Below, piece by piece: positions 45,448 to 54,143 of a stretch of 64,000 bases of DNA. Under the pieces are notes generated by a model. That model was not told the DNA's origin, did not search any database, and was given only the letters and a program-made list of their open reading frames with translations. Numbering within the stretch: the stretch's first letter is position 1; the number at the start of each line of letters is the position of its first letter. The position numbers and the translations under genes were made by a program. The stretch is from the NCBI RefSeq assembly GCF_025263685.1, contig NZ_CP092109.1, positions 2,047,001 through 2,111,000 of the forward strand. Direction: 5' to 3'. Source of the DNA: Geoalkalibacter halelectricus. GTDB lineage: Bacteria > Desulfobacterota > Desulfuromonadia > Desulfuromonadales > Geoalkalibacteraceae.

Positions 45448-45717
45448 ATGACCCGGCTCCTGATTCTGACCCTGCTGCTCTGCGTCGGTTACAGTCTGTG
45501 GACCTATTTGCGCCGCGCCCTGGGGGGCCAGCGTCCGCCGCAGGCGCCGCCGCCGCGCCGTCGCGCCGGCGGTCGCCAGGGTGAGGATCTGGTGCAGGAT
45601 CCCCAGTGCGGCACCTACGTGCCGCGTAGCGAGGCGGTGGAAACCCAGGTCGGCGGCGCGCGCCTCTATTTCTGCTCGACCGAGTGTCGCGACGCCTTTC
45701 GCGCCAGGCAAGGTTAG
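45448..45717 (+). CDS. Membrane-anchored YHS/TRASH-like protein
   Basis: The 89-residue protein has one N-terminal helix (LLILTLLLCVGYSLWTYL), a proline/arginine linker and a small C-terminal cysteine domain: QDPQCGTYVPRSEAVETQ with RLYFCSTECRDAF (Cys54, Cys76 and Cys80). This resembles YHS or TRASH metal-binding domains. It could bind a metal for its downstream cytochrome neighbour; that is a guess. GAGG precedes the start. Confidence 0.75.
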   Translation: MTRLLILTLLLCVGYSLWTYLRRALGGQRPPQAPPPRRRAGGRQGEDLVQDPQCGTYVPRSEAVETQVGGARLYFCSTECRDAFRARQG

Positions 45718-45724
45718 GCGCGGG

Positions 45725-46162
45725 ATGGTCAAGGAGATCAAGCCGCTGCTGCTCGGATTGTTGATTCTGGCCCTGACGGATGCGGCGCGCCCCGCTCTGG
45801 GCGCCGATGCGGTGTCGAGCTGTGTATACTGCCACGGTGACCGGGAGCGGATGCGCGCCCTGGGCGCTGAATCCATGTATCTCGATCCGCGCCTGGTCGA
45901 CGAACAGATCGGCATGGGTGGGATACCGCGGTGCAGCGACTGTCATCTCGGCAATCCCGAGGCCTTCGACAAGGGGCGCGCCCATGCCGGAATGCTTGAG
46001 GCCGTGCTGCCCCTTTCCCTGCGGCGCGAGGTCCGCGCCCCGGGAGAGGAACCCCGCGTTGCCGATTTGCGCTGGCATGACCGCGAACTGCTACGCGAAA
46101 TCCATCGTCCCGATCTGACCACCAATACCTGTGTGCGCTGTCATCCCGCCGGTGGCAGCTGA
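45725..46162 (+). CDS. Triheme c-type cytochrome
   Basis: This 145-residue secreted protein has a hydrophobic signal ([20 protein letters not shown], cleavage near residue 27) and three heme sites: CVYCH (33-37), CSDCH (70-74) and CVRCH (136-140). The central region ([20 protein letters not shown]) contains an extra histidine that could be a distal ligand. It does not match a named cytochrome I know. It starts seven bases after the YHS protein gene. Electron transport in the periplasm is likely. Confidence 0.87.
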   Translation: MVKEIKPLLLGLLILALTDAARPALGADAVSSCVYCHGDRERMRALGAESMYLDPRLVDEQIGMGGIPRCSDCHLGNPEAFDKGRAHAGMLEAVLPLSLRREVRAPGEEPRVADLRWHDRELLREIHRPDLTTNTCVRCHPAGGS

Positions 46163-46188
46163 ATCCCCTCGAACCAAGGAGAACCCAC

Positions 46189-46836
46189 GTGAAATTTTTT
46201 ATTGATACCGCTGATGTCGGTGAAATTCGCAAGGCCGTTGATCTGGGGCTGGTTGACGGCGTTACCACCAATCCCTCCCTGATCGCCAAGAGCGGGCGTG
46301 ATTTTCGCGACGTCATCAACGAAATCACCGCCCTGGTCGATGGGCCGATTTCCGCCGAAGTCATCGCCACCGATGCGGCCGGCATGGTGCGCGAGGGCCA
46401 GGAGTTGGCCAAAATTCATCCGCGCAACATCGTCATCAAGGTGCCCATGACCGAGGAAGGCCTCAAAGCCACCCACATTTTCTACGCCGAGGGCATCAAG
46501 ACCAACGTCACCCTGGTGTTCAGCCCCTTGCAGGCTCTGCTTGCCGCCAAGGCCGGCGCCACCTACGTCTCGCCCTTTGTCGGCCGCCTCGACGATGTGG
46601 GTCATGACGGCATGGAGGGCATCGACGACATCCGCAGCATTTTCGACAATTACGGCTATAGCACCGAAATCATCGTCGCCTCGGTGCGCTCGCCCCTGCA
46701 TGTGCTGCGCGCCGCGCTCATTGGCGCCGACATCTGCACCATCCCCTACAACGTCATCGTGCAGCTGTGCAAGCATCCCCTGACCGATGTGGGCGTGCAG
46801 AAATTTCTCGCCGATTGGGGCAAAGCCGGAATCTAA
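46189..46836 (+). CDS. tal: Transaldolase (FSA/TalC type)
   Basis: The 215-residue protein is a short-type transaldolase: [36 protein letters not shown] is diagnostic, with the Schiff-base lysine in VIKVPMT (Lys84) and SPFVGRLDD later. It transfers a dihydroxyacetone group between sugar phosphates in the pentose phosphate pathway. Some relatives act as fructose-6-phosphate aldolases; that distinction cannot be made here. It is last in the folK run, with a strong terminator behind. Confidence 0.93.
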   Translation: MKFFIDTADVGEIRKAVDLGLVDGVTTNPSLIAKSGRDFRDVINEITALVDGPISAEVIATDAAGMVREGQELAKIHPRNIVIKVPMTEEGLKATHIFYAEGIKTNVTLVFSPLQALLAAKAGATYVSPFVGRLDDVGHDGMEGIDDIRSIFDNYGYSTEIIVASVRSPLHVLRAALIGADICTIPYNVIVQLCKHPLTDVGVQKFLADWGKAGI

Positions 46837-46868
46837 GACCTTTCGTTCAGCACCAAGGTTCATGCCTG

Positions 46869-46909
46869 CGGCCCGGATTTTCCCCACGGAGAATCCGGGC
46901 CGTTTTTTT
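46869..46909 (+). terminator. Intrinsic terminator after transaldolase
   Basis: CGGCCCGGATT (46869-46879) pairs perfectly with AATCCGGGCCG (46892-46902), followed by seven T residues. Confidence 0.93.
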
Positions 46910-46922
46910 CGGGAGACTAAAA

Positions 46923-47093
46923 ATGGTCAGGCCTCTTGACAGTCTGATTGAAAAACCGGTAATTGTGTATACGTCGTTGGTCGACTACCGCGGCATTCTC
47001 AAGGAAGTCACCGAGGAGGCAGTGGTGCTGCGTGGAGCCACCGGTTGGCATCAGATCCCCATGGATCGCATCAAGGATATTCGCCCAGGCTGA
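46923..47093 (+). CDS. Small Sm-like/SH3-barrel-like protein
   Basis: The 56-residue product begins MVRPLDSLIEKPVIVYTSLV and continues DYRGILKEVTEEAVVLRG, then ATGWHQIPMDRIKDIRPG. The alternating strands and the pattern V-x-V-x-T...YRG-x-L...V-x-L...I-P resemble an Sm-fold or small SH3 barrel. GGGAG lies about eight bases before ATG. It sits alone between a terminator and the sucC control region. Function is unknown; RNA binding is a speculation from fold resemblance. Confidence 0.65.
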   Translation: MVRPLDSLIEKPVIVYTSLVDYRGILKEVTEEAVVLRGATGWHQIPMDRIKDIRPG

Positions 47094-47210
47094 GGGCCTG
47101 CTCGATTTTCGCCACTTGCGGCGGGGACTAACCGAGCCTTGGGATGGTGATGGGGGGATGGCTGAGCGGGCAGGGTGCGCCGGTACGGCTTTGGGCGACG
47201 TATACGCGGC

Positions 47211-47226
47211 TGGCACCGCTTTTGCT
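47211..47226 (+). promoter_or_regulatory. Sigma-54 (RpoN) type promoter of sucCD
   Basis: TGGCACCGCTTTTGCT has GG (47212-47213) and GC (47224-47225) separated by exactly ten bases and matches the -24/-12 consensus. Two GTATACGCGG repeats lie around 47200 and 47231. A hairpin (CCTGGAC with GTCCAGG, 47271-47291) lies in the leader. Confidence 0.6.
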
Positions 47227-47315
47227 GTGCGTATACGCGGTTCGCTCAGATTTAGGATGTTTTCCTTCTGCCTGGACTCTCAGGGTCCAGGCTCAACCGA
47301 CAGCCGAGGATTTCT

Positions 47316-48485
47316 ATGAACATTCATGAGTACCAGGCCAAGGAGATTCTGCGCAAATTCGCGGTGCCCGTGCCCGACGGGCATGTGGTCTACAACAGCA
47401 ATTCGGCCCGCGACTGGGCCAAGCGCCTCGGCGAGGGGCCCTGGGTGGTCAAGGCCCAGATTCATGCCGGCGGCCGCGGCAAGGGCGGCGGGGTGAAGCT
47501 GGCGCGCACCCCCGATGAGGTGAAAAAGCTCGCCGTGGAGATGATCGGCATGAGGCTCATCACCCCTCAGACCGGTTCGGAAGGCAAGATCGTCAAGCGC
47601 GTGCTGGTGGAAAAAGGCTGCAACATCGAGAAGGAATATTACCTTTCGTTCCTCGTCGATCGCGGCACCTCGCGGGTGACGCTCATGGCCTCGGCGGCCG
47701 GCGGCATGGACATCGAGGAGGTGGCGGCCAAGACCCCCGAGAAAATTTTCTTCGAGTCCGTCGATCCGATCATCGGGCTGGCGCCCTTTCAGGCGCGCAA
47801 GGTGGCGTTCAAGCTCGGTCTGGGGATGGCGCAGGTCAAGCAGGCGGTGCCCCTGCTGATGAATCTCTACAAGGTGTTCGTCGAGCAGGACTGTTCGCTG
47901 CTGGAAATCAATCCCCTGGTGCTGACCAAGGAAGGCGACCTGCTGTGTATCGACGCCAAGCTCAATTTCGATGACAACGCCCTGTTTCGCCACCGGGTGA
48001 TTCGCGACATGCGCGATTACGACGAGGAAGATCCCATGGAGATCGAAGCGTCCCAGTACGATCTCTCCTACATCGCCCTCGACGGCAATATCGGCTGCCT
48101 GGTCAACGGCGCGGGCCTGGCCATGGCGACCATGGACATCATCAAGCACTTCGGCGGCGAGCCCGCCAACTTTCTCGATGTAGGCGGCGGCGCCACCATC
48201 GAGCGCGTCACCGAGGCCTTCAAGATCATCCTCTCCGACACCAAGGTCAAAGGCATCCTGGTCAACATCTTCGGCGGCATCATGAAATGCGACGTCATCG
48301 CCACGGGGGTCATCGAGGCGGCCAAGCAGGTGGGTGTCAAGGTGCCCCTGGTGGTGCGCCTGGAGGGCACCAACGTCGCCAAGGGCAAGAAAATGCTTGC
48401 CGAATCGGGCCTCAATATCCTGAGTGCCGACGGCATGACCGACGCCGCCGAGAAGATCGTCAAAGCCGTACAGGCCGTCGCCTGA
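47316..48485 (+). CDS. sucC: Succinyl-CoA synthetase beta subunit
   Basis: The 389-residue subunit has the ATP-grasp N-terminal domain ([40 protein letters not shown]) and the C-terminal ligase domain ([21 protein letters not shown]). With SucD it interconverts succinyl-CoA and succinate with phosphorylation of a nucleoside diphosphate. GAGGA precedes ATG by five bases. sucD follows after 15 bp. The upstream sequence carries a sigma-54-like promoter. Confidence 0.98.
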   Translation: MNIHEYQAKEILRKFAVPVPDGHVVYNSNSARDWAKRLGEGPWVVKAQIHAGGRGKGGGVKLARTPDEVKKLAVEMIGMRLITPQTGSEGKIVKRVLVEKGCNIEKEYYLSFLVDRGTSRVTLMASAAGGMDIEEVAAKTPEKIFFESVDPIIGLAPFQARKVAFKLGLGMAQVKQAVPLLMNLYKVFVEQDCSLLEINPLVLTKEGDLLCIDAKLNFDDNALFRHRVIRDMRDYDEEDPMEIEASQYDLSYIALDGNIGCLVNGAGLAMATMDIIKHFGGEPANFLDVGGGATIERVTEAFKIILSDTKVKGILVNIFGGIMKCDVIATGVIEAAKQVGVKVPLVVRLEGTNVAKGKKMLAESGLNILSADGMTDAAEKIVKAVQAVA

Positions 48486-48500
48486 GGAGGAGACTGACAG

Positions 48501-49373
48501 ATGAGCATTCTGGTCGATAAGAACACCAAGGTCATTACCCAGGGCATTACCGGCGCCACCGGTCTGTTCCACGCCCAGCAGTGCCGCGAATACGGCACCC
48601 AGATGGTCGGCGGCACCACGCCGGGCAAGGGCGGTACCGAGATCGACGGCTTTCCGGTCTTCGATACCGTGGAGGAAGCCGTGGCCAAGACCGGTGCCAA
48701 CGCCTCGGTCATCTACGTGCCGCCCATCGGCGCGGCCGATGCCATCCTGGAAGCGATCGACGCCGGCATCGAGCTGGTGATCTGCGTCACCGAAGGGGTG
48801 CCGGTGCTCGACATGGTCAAGGTCAAGCAGTACCTGCAGGGCAAAAACACCCGCCTGGTCGGCCCCAATTGCCCCGGGGTCATCACCCCCGAGGAGTGCA
48901 AGATCGGCATCATGCCGGGCTACATCCATAAAAAAGGCAAGGTCGGCATCGTCTCGCGCTCGGGCACCCTCACCTACGAGGCGGTGTGGCAGCTCTCCAC
49001 GCGCAACCTCGGCCAATCGACCTGCGTGGGCATCGGCGGCGACCCGGTCAACGGCACCAGCCATCTCGATGTGCTGCGCATGTTCGAGGAAGATCCCGAG
49101 ACCGAGGCGGTGATCATGATCGGCGAGATCGGCGGCGACGCCGAGGAGCAGGCCGCGACCTTCGTCAAGGAGCACATGAAAAAGCCGGTGGCGGCCTTCA
49201 TCGCCGGGGCCACCGCCCCTGCCGGCAAGCGCATGGGCCATGCCGGCGCCATCATCTCCGGTGGCAAGGGCGGCGCCGCCGAGAAAAAAGAGTACCTGCG
49301 CGCCTGCGGCATCTCCGTGGCCGACAGCCCGGCGGAGATGGCCGAGGCGCTGCTCAAGATCTGGACACCTTGA
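48501..49373 (+). CDS. sucD: Succinyl-CoA synthetase alpha subunit
   Basis: The 290-residue subunit has a CoA-binding Rossmann domain ([27 protein letters not shown]) and the phosphohistidine loop [16 protein letters not shown] (His247). [10 protein letters not shown] is also diagnostic. GGAGGAG is close before the start. A terminator follows. With sucC it forms the heterodimeric TCA-cycle enzyme. Confidence 0.98.
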   Translation: MSILVDKNTKVITQGITGATGLFHAQQCREYGTQMVGGTTPGKGGTEIDGFPVFDTVEEAVAKTGANASVIYVPPIGAADAILEAIDAGIELVICVTEGVPVLDMVKVKQYLQGKNTRLVGPNCPGVITPEECKIGIMPGYIHKKGKVGIVSRSGTLTYEAVWQLSTRNLGQSTCVGIGGDPVNGTSHLDVLRMFEEDPETEAVIMIGEIGGDAEEQAATFVKEHMKKPVAAFIAGATAPAGKRMGHAGAIISGGKGGAAEKKEYLRACGISVADSPAEMAEALLKIWTP

Positions 49374-49398
49374 GCCCTGAGTTAATAGCGACCTGAAC

Positions 49399-49436
49399 AA
49401 AACCGCCGGGAGGATTTTCCCCCGGCGGTTTTGTTA
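49399..49436 (+). terminator. Intrinsic terminator after sucD
   Basis: AAAACCGCCGGG (49399-49410) pairs perfectly with CCCGGCGGTTTT (49421-49432), followed by GTT. Confidence 0.9.
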
Positions 49437-49531
49437 TGCGAATGCCTGCTCGGGGACGCTTTCGTTGACGCGCGGCCGCTTATTTTCTATTCTGAGGGAA
49501 AAAAGCGCCGCAAATTTCCGGAGCCTGTCTC

Positions 49532-49816
49532 ATGAGCGCTTATTTGATCGGACACATTCGCATCAAGGATCCCGACCTCTGGCGGCAGTATGTCGCCGGG
49601 GTGGCCCGATCCCTGGAGCCCTTCGCGGCCCGCATCCTGTTTCGCGGCACCAAAGCGGCGGTGCTGGCCGGCGCGCACCCCTACGATCATACCGTGGTCA
49701 TCGCCTTTACCGACCAGGACAGCCTGGGGCGCTGGTTTCATTCCGAACTCTACCAATCCCTCATCCCCCTGCGCGACCGCGCCGCCGACGTGGTGATCAT
49801 CAGCTACGACGCCTAG
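49532..49816 (+). CDS. DUF1330-family protein
   Basis: The 94-residue protein has the DUF1330 alpha/beta-barrel pattern: MSAYLIGHIRIKDPDLWRQYVAGV, RILFRGTKAAVLAG, HTVVIAFTDQDSLGRWFHSELYQSLIPLR and VVIISYDA. Members form small dimers of unknown biochemical role. Its TAG stop is also the first three bases of a palindromic element, so the element may have replaced the original end. Its length is still normal. Confidence 0.88.
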   Translation: MSAYLIGHIRIKDPDLWRQYVAGVARSLEPFAARILFRGTKAAVLAGAHPYDHTVVIAFTDQDSLGRWFHSELYQSLIPLRDRAADVVIISYDA

Positions 49817-49994
49817 CCCGGATTATTCATGAATACTTCTGCTGCAACCGTCCATTGCGCGCCATCTCAATCCGTGCTCGCTCCTTGCGCTTCGACGTAC
49901 TGCAAGTACGTCTGTAGGGCAACTCACTGCGCTTGGCTTGATCTGACACGCAATGGTCGGTTTCGCGACAAAGCCTCATGAATAATCCGGGCTA
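49814..49994. mobile_element. 181-bp palindromic MITE-like element
   Basis: Perfect 19-bp inverted ends, TAGCCCGGATTATTCATGA and its complement, frame an imperfect long palindrome. Inner arms include CCATTGCG with CGCAATGG and a GACGTACT/AGTACGTC hairpin. It is unrelated to the 169-bp element, and only one copy is seen here. It contains no coding frame of note. Confidence 0.8.
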
Positions 49995-50090
49995 ATTCCT
50001 GCCGCCCTGCGCCGCCATCCCGAAAAAACACCTACCTAACGCCATGTCGCGCTGGAACTCTGGCCGGGTGCGGGTATACTTGCTCGTATT

Positions 50091-50106
50091 CTGTGATTTT
50101 GCACAG
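50091..50106. promoter_or_regulatory. CRP/FNR-type operator candidate upstream of nrfA
   Basis: CTGTGATTTTGCACAG is an inverted repeat (CTGTG-N6-CACAG) of the kind bound by CRP/FNR-family regulators. A second short hairpin (GGTGT with ACACC) is at 50112-50128. Both lie 100-140 bp before nrfA. Confidence 0.45.
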
Positions 50107-50227
50107 TTGAGAGGTGTGCATTCGACACCGTGCAGCGGCACGAGGTAAAGGAGGTGGTCGCGAGCCCAAGGTTCATCATTAGCCCTGTTGTCGTGTAAAT
50201 CCGTTTACTTTTCCAGAGGAGAAAATC

Positions 50228-51721
50228 ATGAAGAAGATGGTGGTCTTTTTTGCCGCTGTCCTGTTTCTGCTCGCCACTCTGACGGTTGCACCGGCGGCGG
50301 CGGAGGAGGAGGATCTGGGCAATCTGCGCTTCAAGAATCTGCCTCAGTACCGGACGTATCTGAAGAACAATGACGACACCCAGATGACCGAATACGGCGG
50401 CTCGGTGCCGCACCGCAAGCATGACAACGTCAATCCTCTGCCCAAGGGCTACAAGCACGCCCAGCCCTATCTCAAGAATCTATGGCTCGGCTATCCCTTC
50501 AGCTATCAGTACGACCGCGCCCGCGGCCACACCTATGCTCTCGATGATCTCTTTCACATCGATCGCGTCAATCGCTACAGCGAGCAAGCGGGGCTGCCGG
50601 GCACCTGTCTCAATTGCAAGGTCAACAACATTCCCGAGCGCCTTGCCGAGCAGGGCGATGCCTTCTGGTCCTCGGAACTCAACCAGTACCGCCTGACCTA
50701 CAACGGCGAAAAGCACACCATCGGTTGCACCAACTGCCACGACCCGGATCAGGCCATGCGCCTGGTCATCACCAGCGTGCCCCTGGACGAGGCCTTGAAG
50801 CGCCAGGGCAAGGACTGGCGCGAGGCGACCCGCCAGGAGATGCGTTCCCTGGTGTGCGCCCAGTGCCATGTCGAGTACTACTTTGAAACCCGGGATCACG
50901 GCGTGGCGGCCAAGCCTCATTTTCCTTGGGACTACGGCATGAACCCAGCCGATATGTACAAACTCCTGGCCGACGGTCAGCCGGAGCGCGACGGCTTCAA
51001 GGGCCAGTTCGTCGACTGGACCCATGCCGTGTCCAAGACGCCCATGATCAAGGTGCAGCATCCCGAATATGAGATGTATTATGACAGCGTGCACGGCGCC
51101 GCCGGCGTATCCTGTGCCGATTGTCACATGCCGCGCGTCAAGGACGGACCGGCGACCATCACCTCACATCACTGGACCTCGCCACTTAAGAGCGAGGAGA
51201 TGATCCGCAACTCCTGCCTCGGCTGTCATGGCGACAAGTCACCGGACTTTTTGAAGAATCGCGTCATATATCACCAGGAGCGGGTTTGGGTGCAGCTTAA
51301 CATCGCTCAGGAGAAATCCGTGCGAGCCCATGAAGCGGTGCGTCAGGCCATGGAATTCGAGGGCGTGGACAAGGAGGTGCTCGCCGAGGCGCGCGAAATG
51401 GTGCGCAAGGGTCAATGGTTCTGGGATTTTGTCTCCGCTGAAAACAGCGCCGGCTTCCACAACCCGACCAAATCCCTGGAAACCCTGGCCTTCTCCCAGC
51501 AGTACAGCGACGAGGCGGTGCGCCTGGCGATTCGCTCCACCGACTACGCCATCGCCGCGAGCCTCGATACGCCCATCAAGGAACTGGTGCCCCCCATCCT
51601 GGAGCACAGCCGCAAGCTTCAACAGAGCCAGGAGCATCTCGACAGCCATGTCTGGCTGCAGTATCTGCCTAAGTTCCCCGAGGCCGAACTGATGTGGGAC
51701 GGCTATGAGCGGCTGCGCTGA
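50228..51721 (+). CDS. nrfA: Cytochrome c nitrite reductase, catalytic subunit
   Basis: The 497-residue periplasmic pentaheme enzyme reduces nitrite to ammonium. A signal peptide ends near residue 25. The catalytic heme site is CLNCK (127-131), the lysine-ligated CxxCK of NrfA; the other hemes are CTNCH (167), CAQCH (210), CADCH (296) and CLGCH (330). KVQHPE (275-280) keeps the residues of the conserved calcium-site region. AGAGGAG is close to ATG. The nrfH gene follows 76 bp later. Confidence 0.97.
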   Translation: MKKMVVFFAAVLFLLATLTVAPAAAEEEDLGNLRFKNLPQYRTYLKNNDDTQMTEYGGSVPHRKHDNVNPLPKGYKHAQPYLKNLWLGYPFSYQYDRARGHTYALDDLFHIDRVNRYSEQAGLPGTCLNCKVNNIPERLAEQGDAFWSSELNQYRLTYNGEKHTIGCTNCHDPDQAMRLVITSVPLDEALKRQGKDWREATRQEMRSLVCAQCHVEYYFETRDHGVAAKPHFPWDYGMNPADMYKLLADGQPERDGFKGQFVDWTHAVSKTPMIKVQHPEYEMYYDSVHGAAGVSCADCHMPRVKDGPATITSHHWTSPLKSEEMIRNSCLGCHGDKSPDFLKNRVIYHQERVWVQLNIAQEKSVRAHEAVRQAMEFEGVDKEVLAEAREMVRKGQWFWDFVSAENSAGFHNPTKSLETLAFSQQYSDEAVRLAIRSTDYAIAASLDTPIKELVPPILEHSRKLQQSQEHLDSHVWLQYLPKFPEAELMWDGYERLR

Positions 51722-51797
51722 TGGGGGCGTTTCTTCGCACACCGGAACCCGGCCAGGCGGGAGGGATGTTTTTTAGTCTTCCGCGAAGGGAGTGATT

Positions 51798-52271
51798 ATG
51801 GAAAGGATGAGCAGTAAACTCTGGTTGATCGGGGGCACGGCGCTGGTCGTCGTCCTGGTGATCGCCGCTTGGGGCATGGCTCGGCAGACCTCCAAGGACA
51901 ACTTCTGCGTGACCTGCCACGCCTATGAGAAGGTGTCCTGGGATCACGGCAAGCATCCCGAAGTCGGCTGCATCGCCTGCCATACCAAAGGGGTGGTGCG
52001 TGACAAGACCGCCGGCATGCGCAAGGTGTTTCTGACCTTGACCGATCAGGTGGATCCGCATCGCGACAATCTGCCCAGCTACAAGGACAAGATCAACGAC
52101 AACTGCATCGCCTGCCACTTCACCGAGGAGCGGCTGGCCCTGATGCCCTTTTTCAAAGAACGCCATGACGAGTATCGCAAGCGTGCCGAAACCTGCATGG
52201 CCTGCCATGAGGCGGGGCACGTCATCAAACTCAGGGATCTGCGTCAACCGGGCGTGCGTCTGAGAATCTGA
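51798..52271 (+). CDS. nrfH: NrfH-type tetraheme quinol dehydrogenase
   Basis: This 157-residue NapC/NirT-family protein has one N-terminal membrane helix (LWLIGGTALVVVLVIAAWGMA) and four CxxCH sites: CVTCH (37), CIACH (58), CIACH (103) and CMACH (133). It passes electrons from menaquinol to NrfA. The first heme is followed by AY rather than the usual CxxCHxM. ATG 51798 has AGGGAG five bases upstream; GTG 51792 is less likely. The gene lies after nrfA, opposite to the common nrfHA order. Confidence 0.9.
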   Translation: MERMSSKLWLIGGTALVVVLVIAAWGMARQTSKDNFCVTCHAYEKVSWDHGKHPEVGCIACHTKGVVRDKTAGMRKVFLTLTDQVDPHRDNLPSYKDKINDNCIACHFTEERLALMPFFKERHDEYRKRAETCMACHEAGHVIKLRDLRQPGVRLRI

Positions 52272-52295
52272 TCGCGCTATACCCGGCCCCTGAAC

Positions 52296-52342
52296 AAATC
52301 GCCCGGAGCACCGCGTTGCCGTGGAACTCCGGGCGATTTTTT
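52296..52342 (+). terminator. Intrinsic terminator after nrfAH
   Basis: AAATCGCCCGGAG (52296-52308) pairs with CTCCGGGCGATTT (52327-52339), followed by further T residues. Confidence 0.9.
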
Positions 52343-52447
52343 CTCTGGCGATCAAAGCATCTTTGCAATGCCGGTGGAGATGGTAGAATGCTTCTGCCGC
52401 CGCATTCCACGCCACGCGGCCATCCATCTTTTCCCGAGGATTTTTCC

Positions 52448-53929
52448 ATGACTTCCAGAATTAAAGTGCTGATCGCCGCCTCCGAGGCGGTGCCCTTTGT
52501 AAAAACCGGCGGTCTGGCCGATGTCGCCGGCGTTTTGCCCCGCCACCTGGCGCAGCTCGGCTGCGATGTGCGCCTGGTGCTGCCGCGCTATTACCGCATC
52601 GACAAGGCCAAACTCGGCCTCAAGCGCGTACCCGGCGTTTTGAGCGTGCCCATGGGAGTGATGGGCAACCAGTATGGCGCGGTCTTCGAGGGGCGCGTGC
52701 CCGGTTGTGAGGTGCCGGTCTATTTCATCGAGCATGAAGGTTATTTCGGGCGCGATGGACTCTACGAGGAAAACGGCGAGGCCTATCCCGACAACGACCT
52801 GCGTTTCACCTTTTTTTCCAAGGCCTGCCTGGAGTTGTGCCGGCTGCTCGATTTCGCCCCCGATCTGATTCATGTGCACGACTGGCACACCGCCGCCGTG
52901 CCGGTGCTGCTCAACACCGCCTATCGCCGCGATCCCCACGTGGGGCGCGCCGCCAGTCTGCTCACCGTGCACAATCTCCAGCACCAGGGCTGGGCCTTCA
53001 AGGGGCTGATGGACGTGCTCGGTATCGGCTGGAAGCATTTCAACTACCTGGAACTGGAGATGAACGACCAGGTCAATCTACTCAAGGCCGGCCTTTATCA
53101 CGCCACCCGCATCTGCACCGTGAGCGAGGGCTATGCCCGCGAGATTCAGACCCCGGAGTACGGCGAGGGGCTCGATGGTGTGCTGCGCGATTGCGCCTGG
53201 AAGCTCTCGGGCATTCTCAACGGCGTCGACTACGAGGAATGGAATCCCGAGACCGATCGCTACCTGATCGCCAACTACTCGGCGGCCGATCTTAGCGGCA
53301 AGGCTTTGTGCAAGGCCGATCTGCAACGCCTCTTCGGGCTTCCCGAGCGCGCCGGGGTGCCCTTGATCGGCCTGGTGTCGCGGCTGGTCAAGCAAAAGGG
53401 CATCGACGTTCTGGCCGCCGCCATCCACAACATTTTGTCCCTGGATGCGCAGTTTGTCCTGGTGGGCAACGGCGAGCCCTGGAGCCATTTCTATTTCGGC
53501 GACATCGCCGCCGCCTATCCCGAAAAGTTCGCCTGTTTCATCGGTTATGACGAGGCGCGCGCGCACAAGGTCGAGGCCGGGGCCGATTTCTTTCTCATGC
53601 CCTCGCGCTTCGAGCCCTGCGGACTCAATCAGATGTACAGCCTTCGCTACGGCACCCCGCCCATCGTGCGTGCCACGGGCGGCCTTGACGACAGCGTCGA
53701 CAACTTCGACCCGGTCAGCAAGCGCGGCACCGGCTTCAAATTCGGCGATCTCACCCCGGGCGCGCTGTTCGACACCGTCGGTTGGGCGGTGCACACCTAT
53801 TACAATGACCGCGAAGGCATGGCGGCGCTCATCCAGAACGGCATGGCGCAGCGCTTCAGCTGGGAGGAGGCGGCGCGCCAGTACCTGGAACTCTACCGTC
53901 GGACGGTGGGGCCGCGGGCGCCGTGGTAG
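52448..53929 (+). CDS. glgA: Glycogen (starch) synthase
   Basis: The 493-residue GT5 enzyme extends alpha-1,4-glucan from ADP-glucose. The N-terminal ADP-glucose motif KTGGLADV begins at Lys19. VHDWHTA, TVHNLQHQG and the C-terminal SRFEPCGLNQMYSLRYGTPPIVRATGGLDDSV are family hallmarks. GAGGA is seven bases before ATG 52448; a longer frame from 52316 overlaps the upstream terminator. It is monocistronic by appearance. Confidence 0.97.
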   Translation: MTSRIKVLIAASEAVPFVKTGGLADVAGVLPRHLAQLGCDVRLVLPRYYRIDKAKLGLKRVPGVLSVPMGVMGNQYGAVFEGRVPGCEVPVYFIEHEGYFGRDGLYEENGEAYPDNDLRFTFFSKACLELCRLLDFAPDLIHVHDWHTAAVPVLLNTAYRRDPHVGRAASLLTVHNLQHQGWAFKGLMDVLGIGWKHFNYLELEMNDQVNLLKAGLYHATRICTVSEGYAREIQTPEYGEGLDGVLRDCAWKLSGILNGVDYEEWNPETDRYLIANYSAADLSGKALCKADLQRLFGLPERAGVPLIGLVSRLVKQKGIDVLAAAIHNILSLDAQFVLVGNGEPWSHFYFGDIAAAYPEKFACFIGYDEARAHKVEAGADFFLMPSRFEPCGLNQMYSLRYGTPPIVRATGGLDDSVDNFDPVSKRGTGFKFGDLTPGALFDTVGWAVHTYYNDREGMAALIQNGMAQRFSWEEAARQYLELYRRTVGPRAPW

Positions 53930-54073
53930 AATGGGTGCCCTACTGAAGGGTGTATGATTTCTTTACAGGTTGTGTCGAAAAAACTTACACTTTTTGCCCC
54001 GCATGAGTTGGACTGCTCTAGAAGCACTAAAGTGATGAATTCTATGTTGCTGAATTTTAACGTGATTTTCTTT

Positions 54074-54096
54074 TGGCATTTTTTGTGCTTTATAAT
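54074..54096 (+). promoter_or_regulatory. Promoter region of the PEP-CTERM gene
   Basis: TGGCATTTTTTGTGCT (54074-54089) keeps the GG-N10-GC spacing of sigma-54 promoters. A TATAAT box directly overlaps its end (54091-54096), so a sigma-70 promoter is an alternative reading. Confidence 0.4.
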
Positions 54097-54143
54097 GGTG
54101 CCGGGATCTTCCCGAGCCACTAATTCTCTTGTGGAGACTTGCT

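Noticed and set aside
47155-47260. A tRNA-Ser or tRNA-Leu-like gene (GGATGGCTGAGCGG looks like a D arm)
   Set aside because: No acceptor stem, anticodon arm or T loop could be paired around it.
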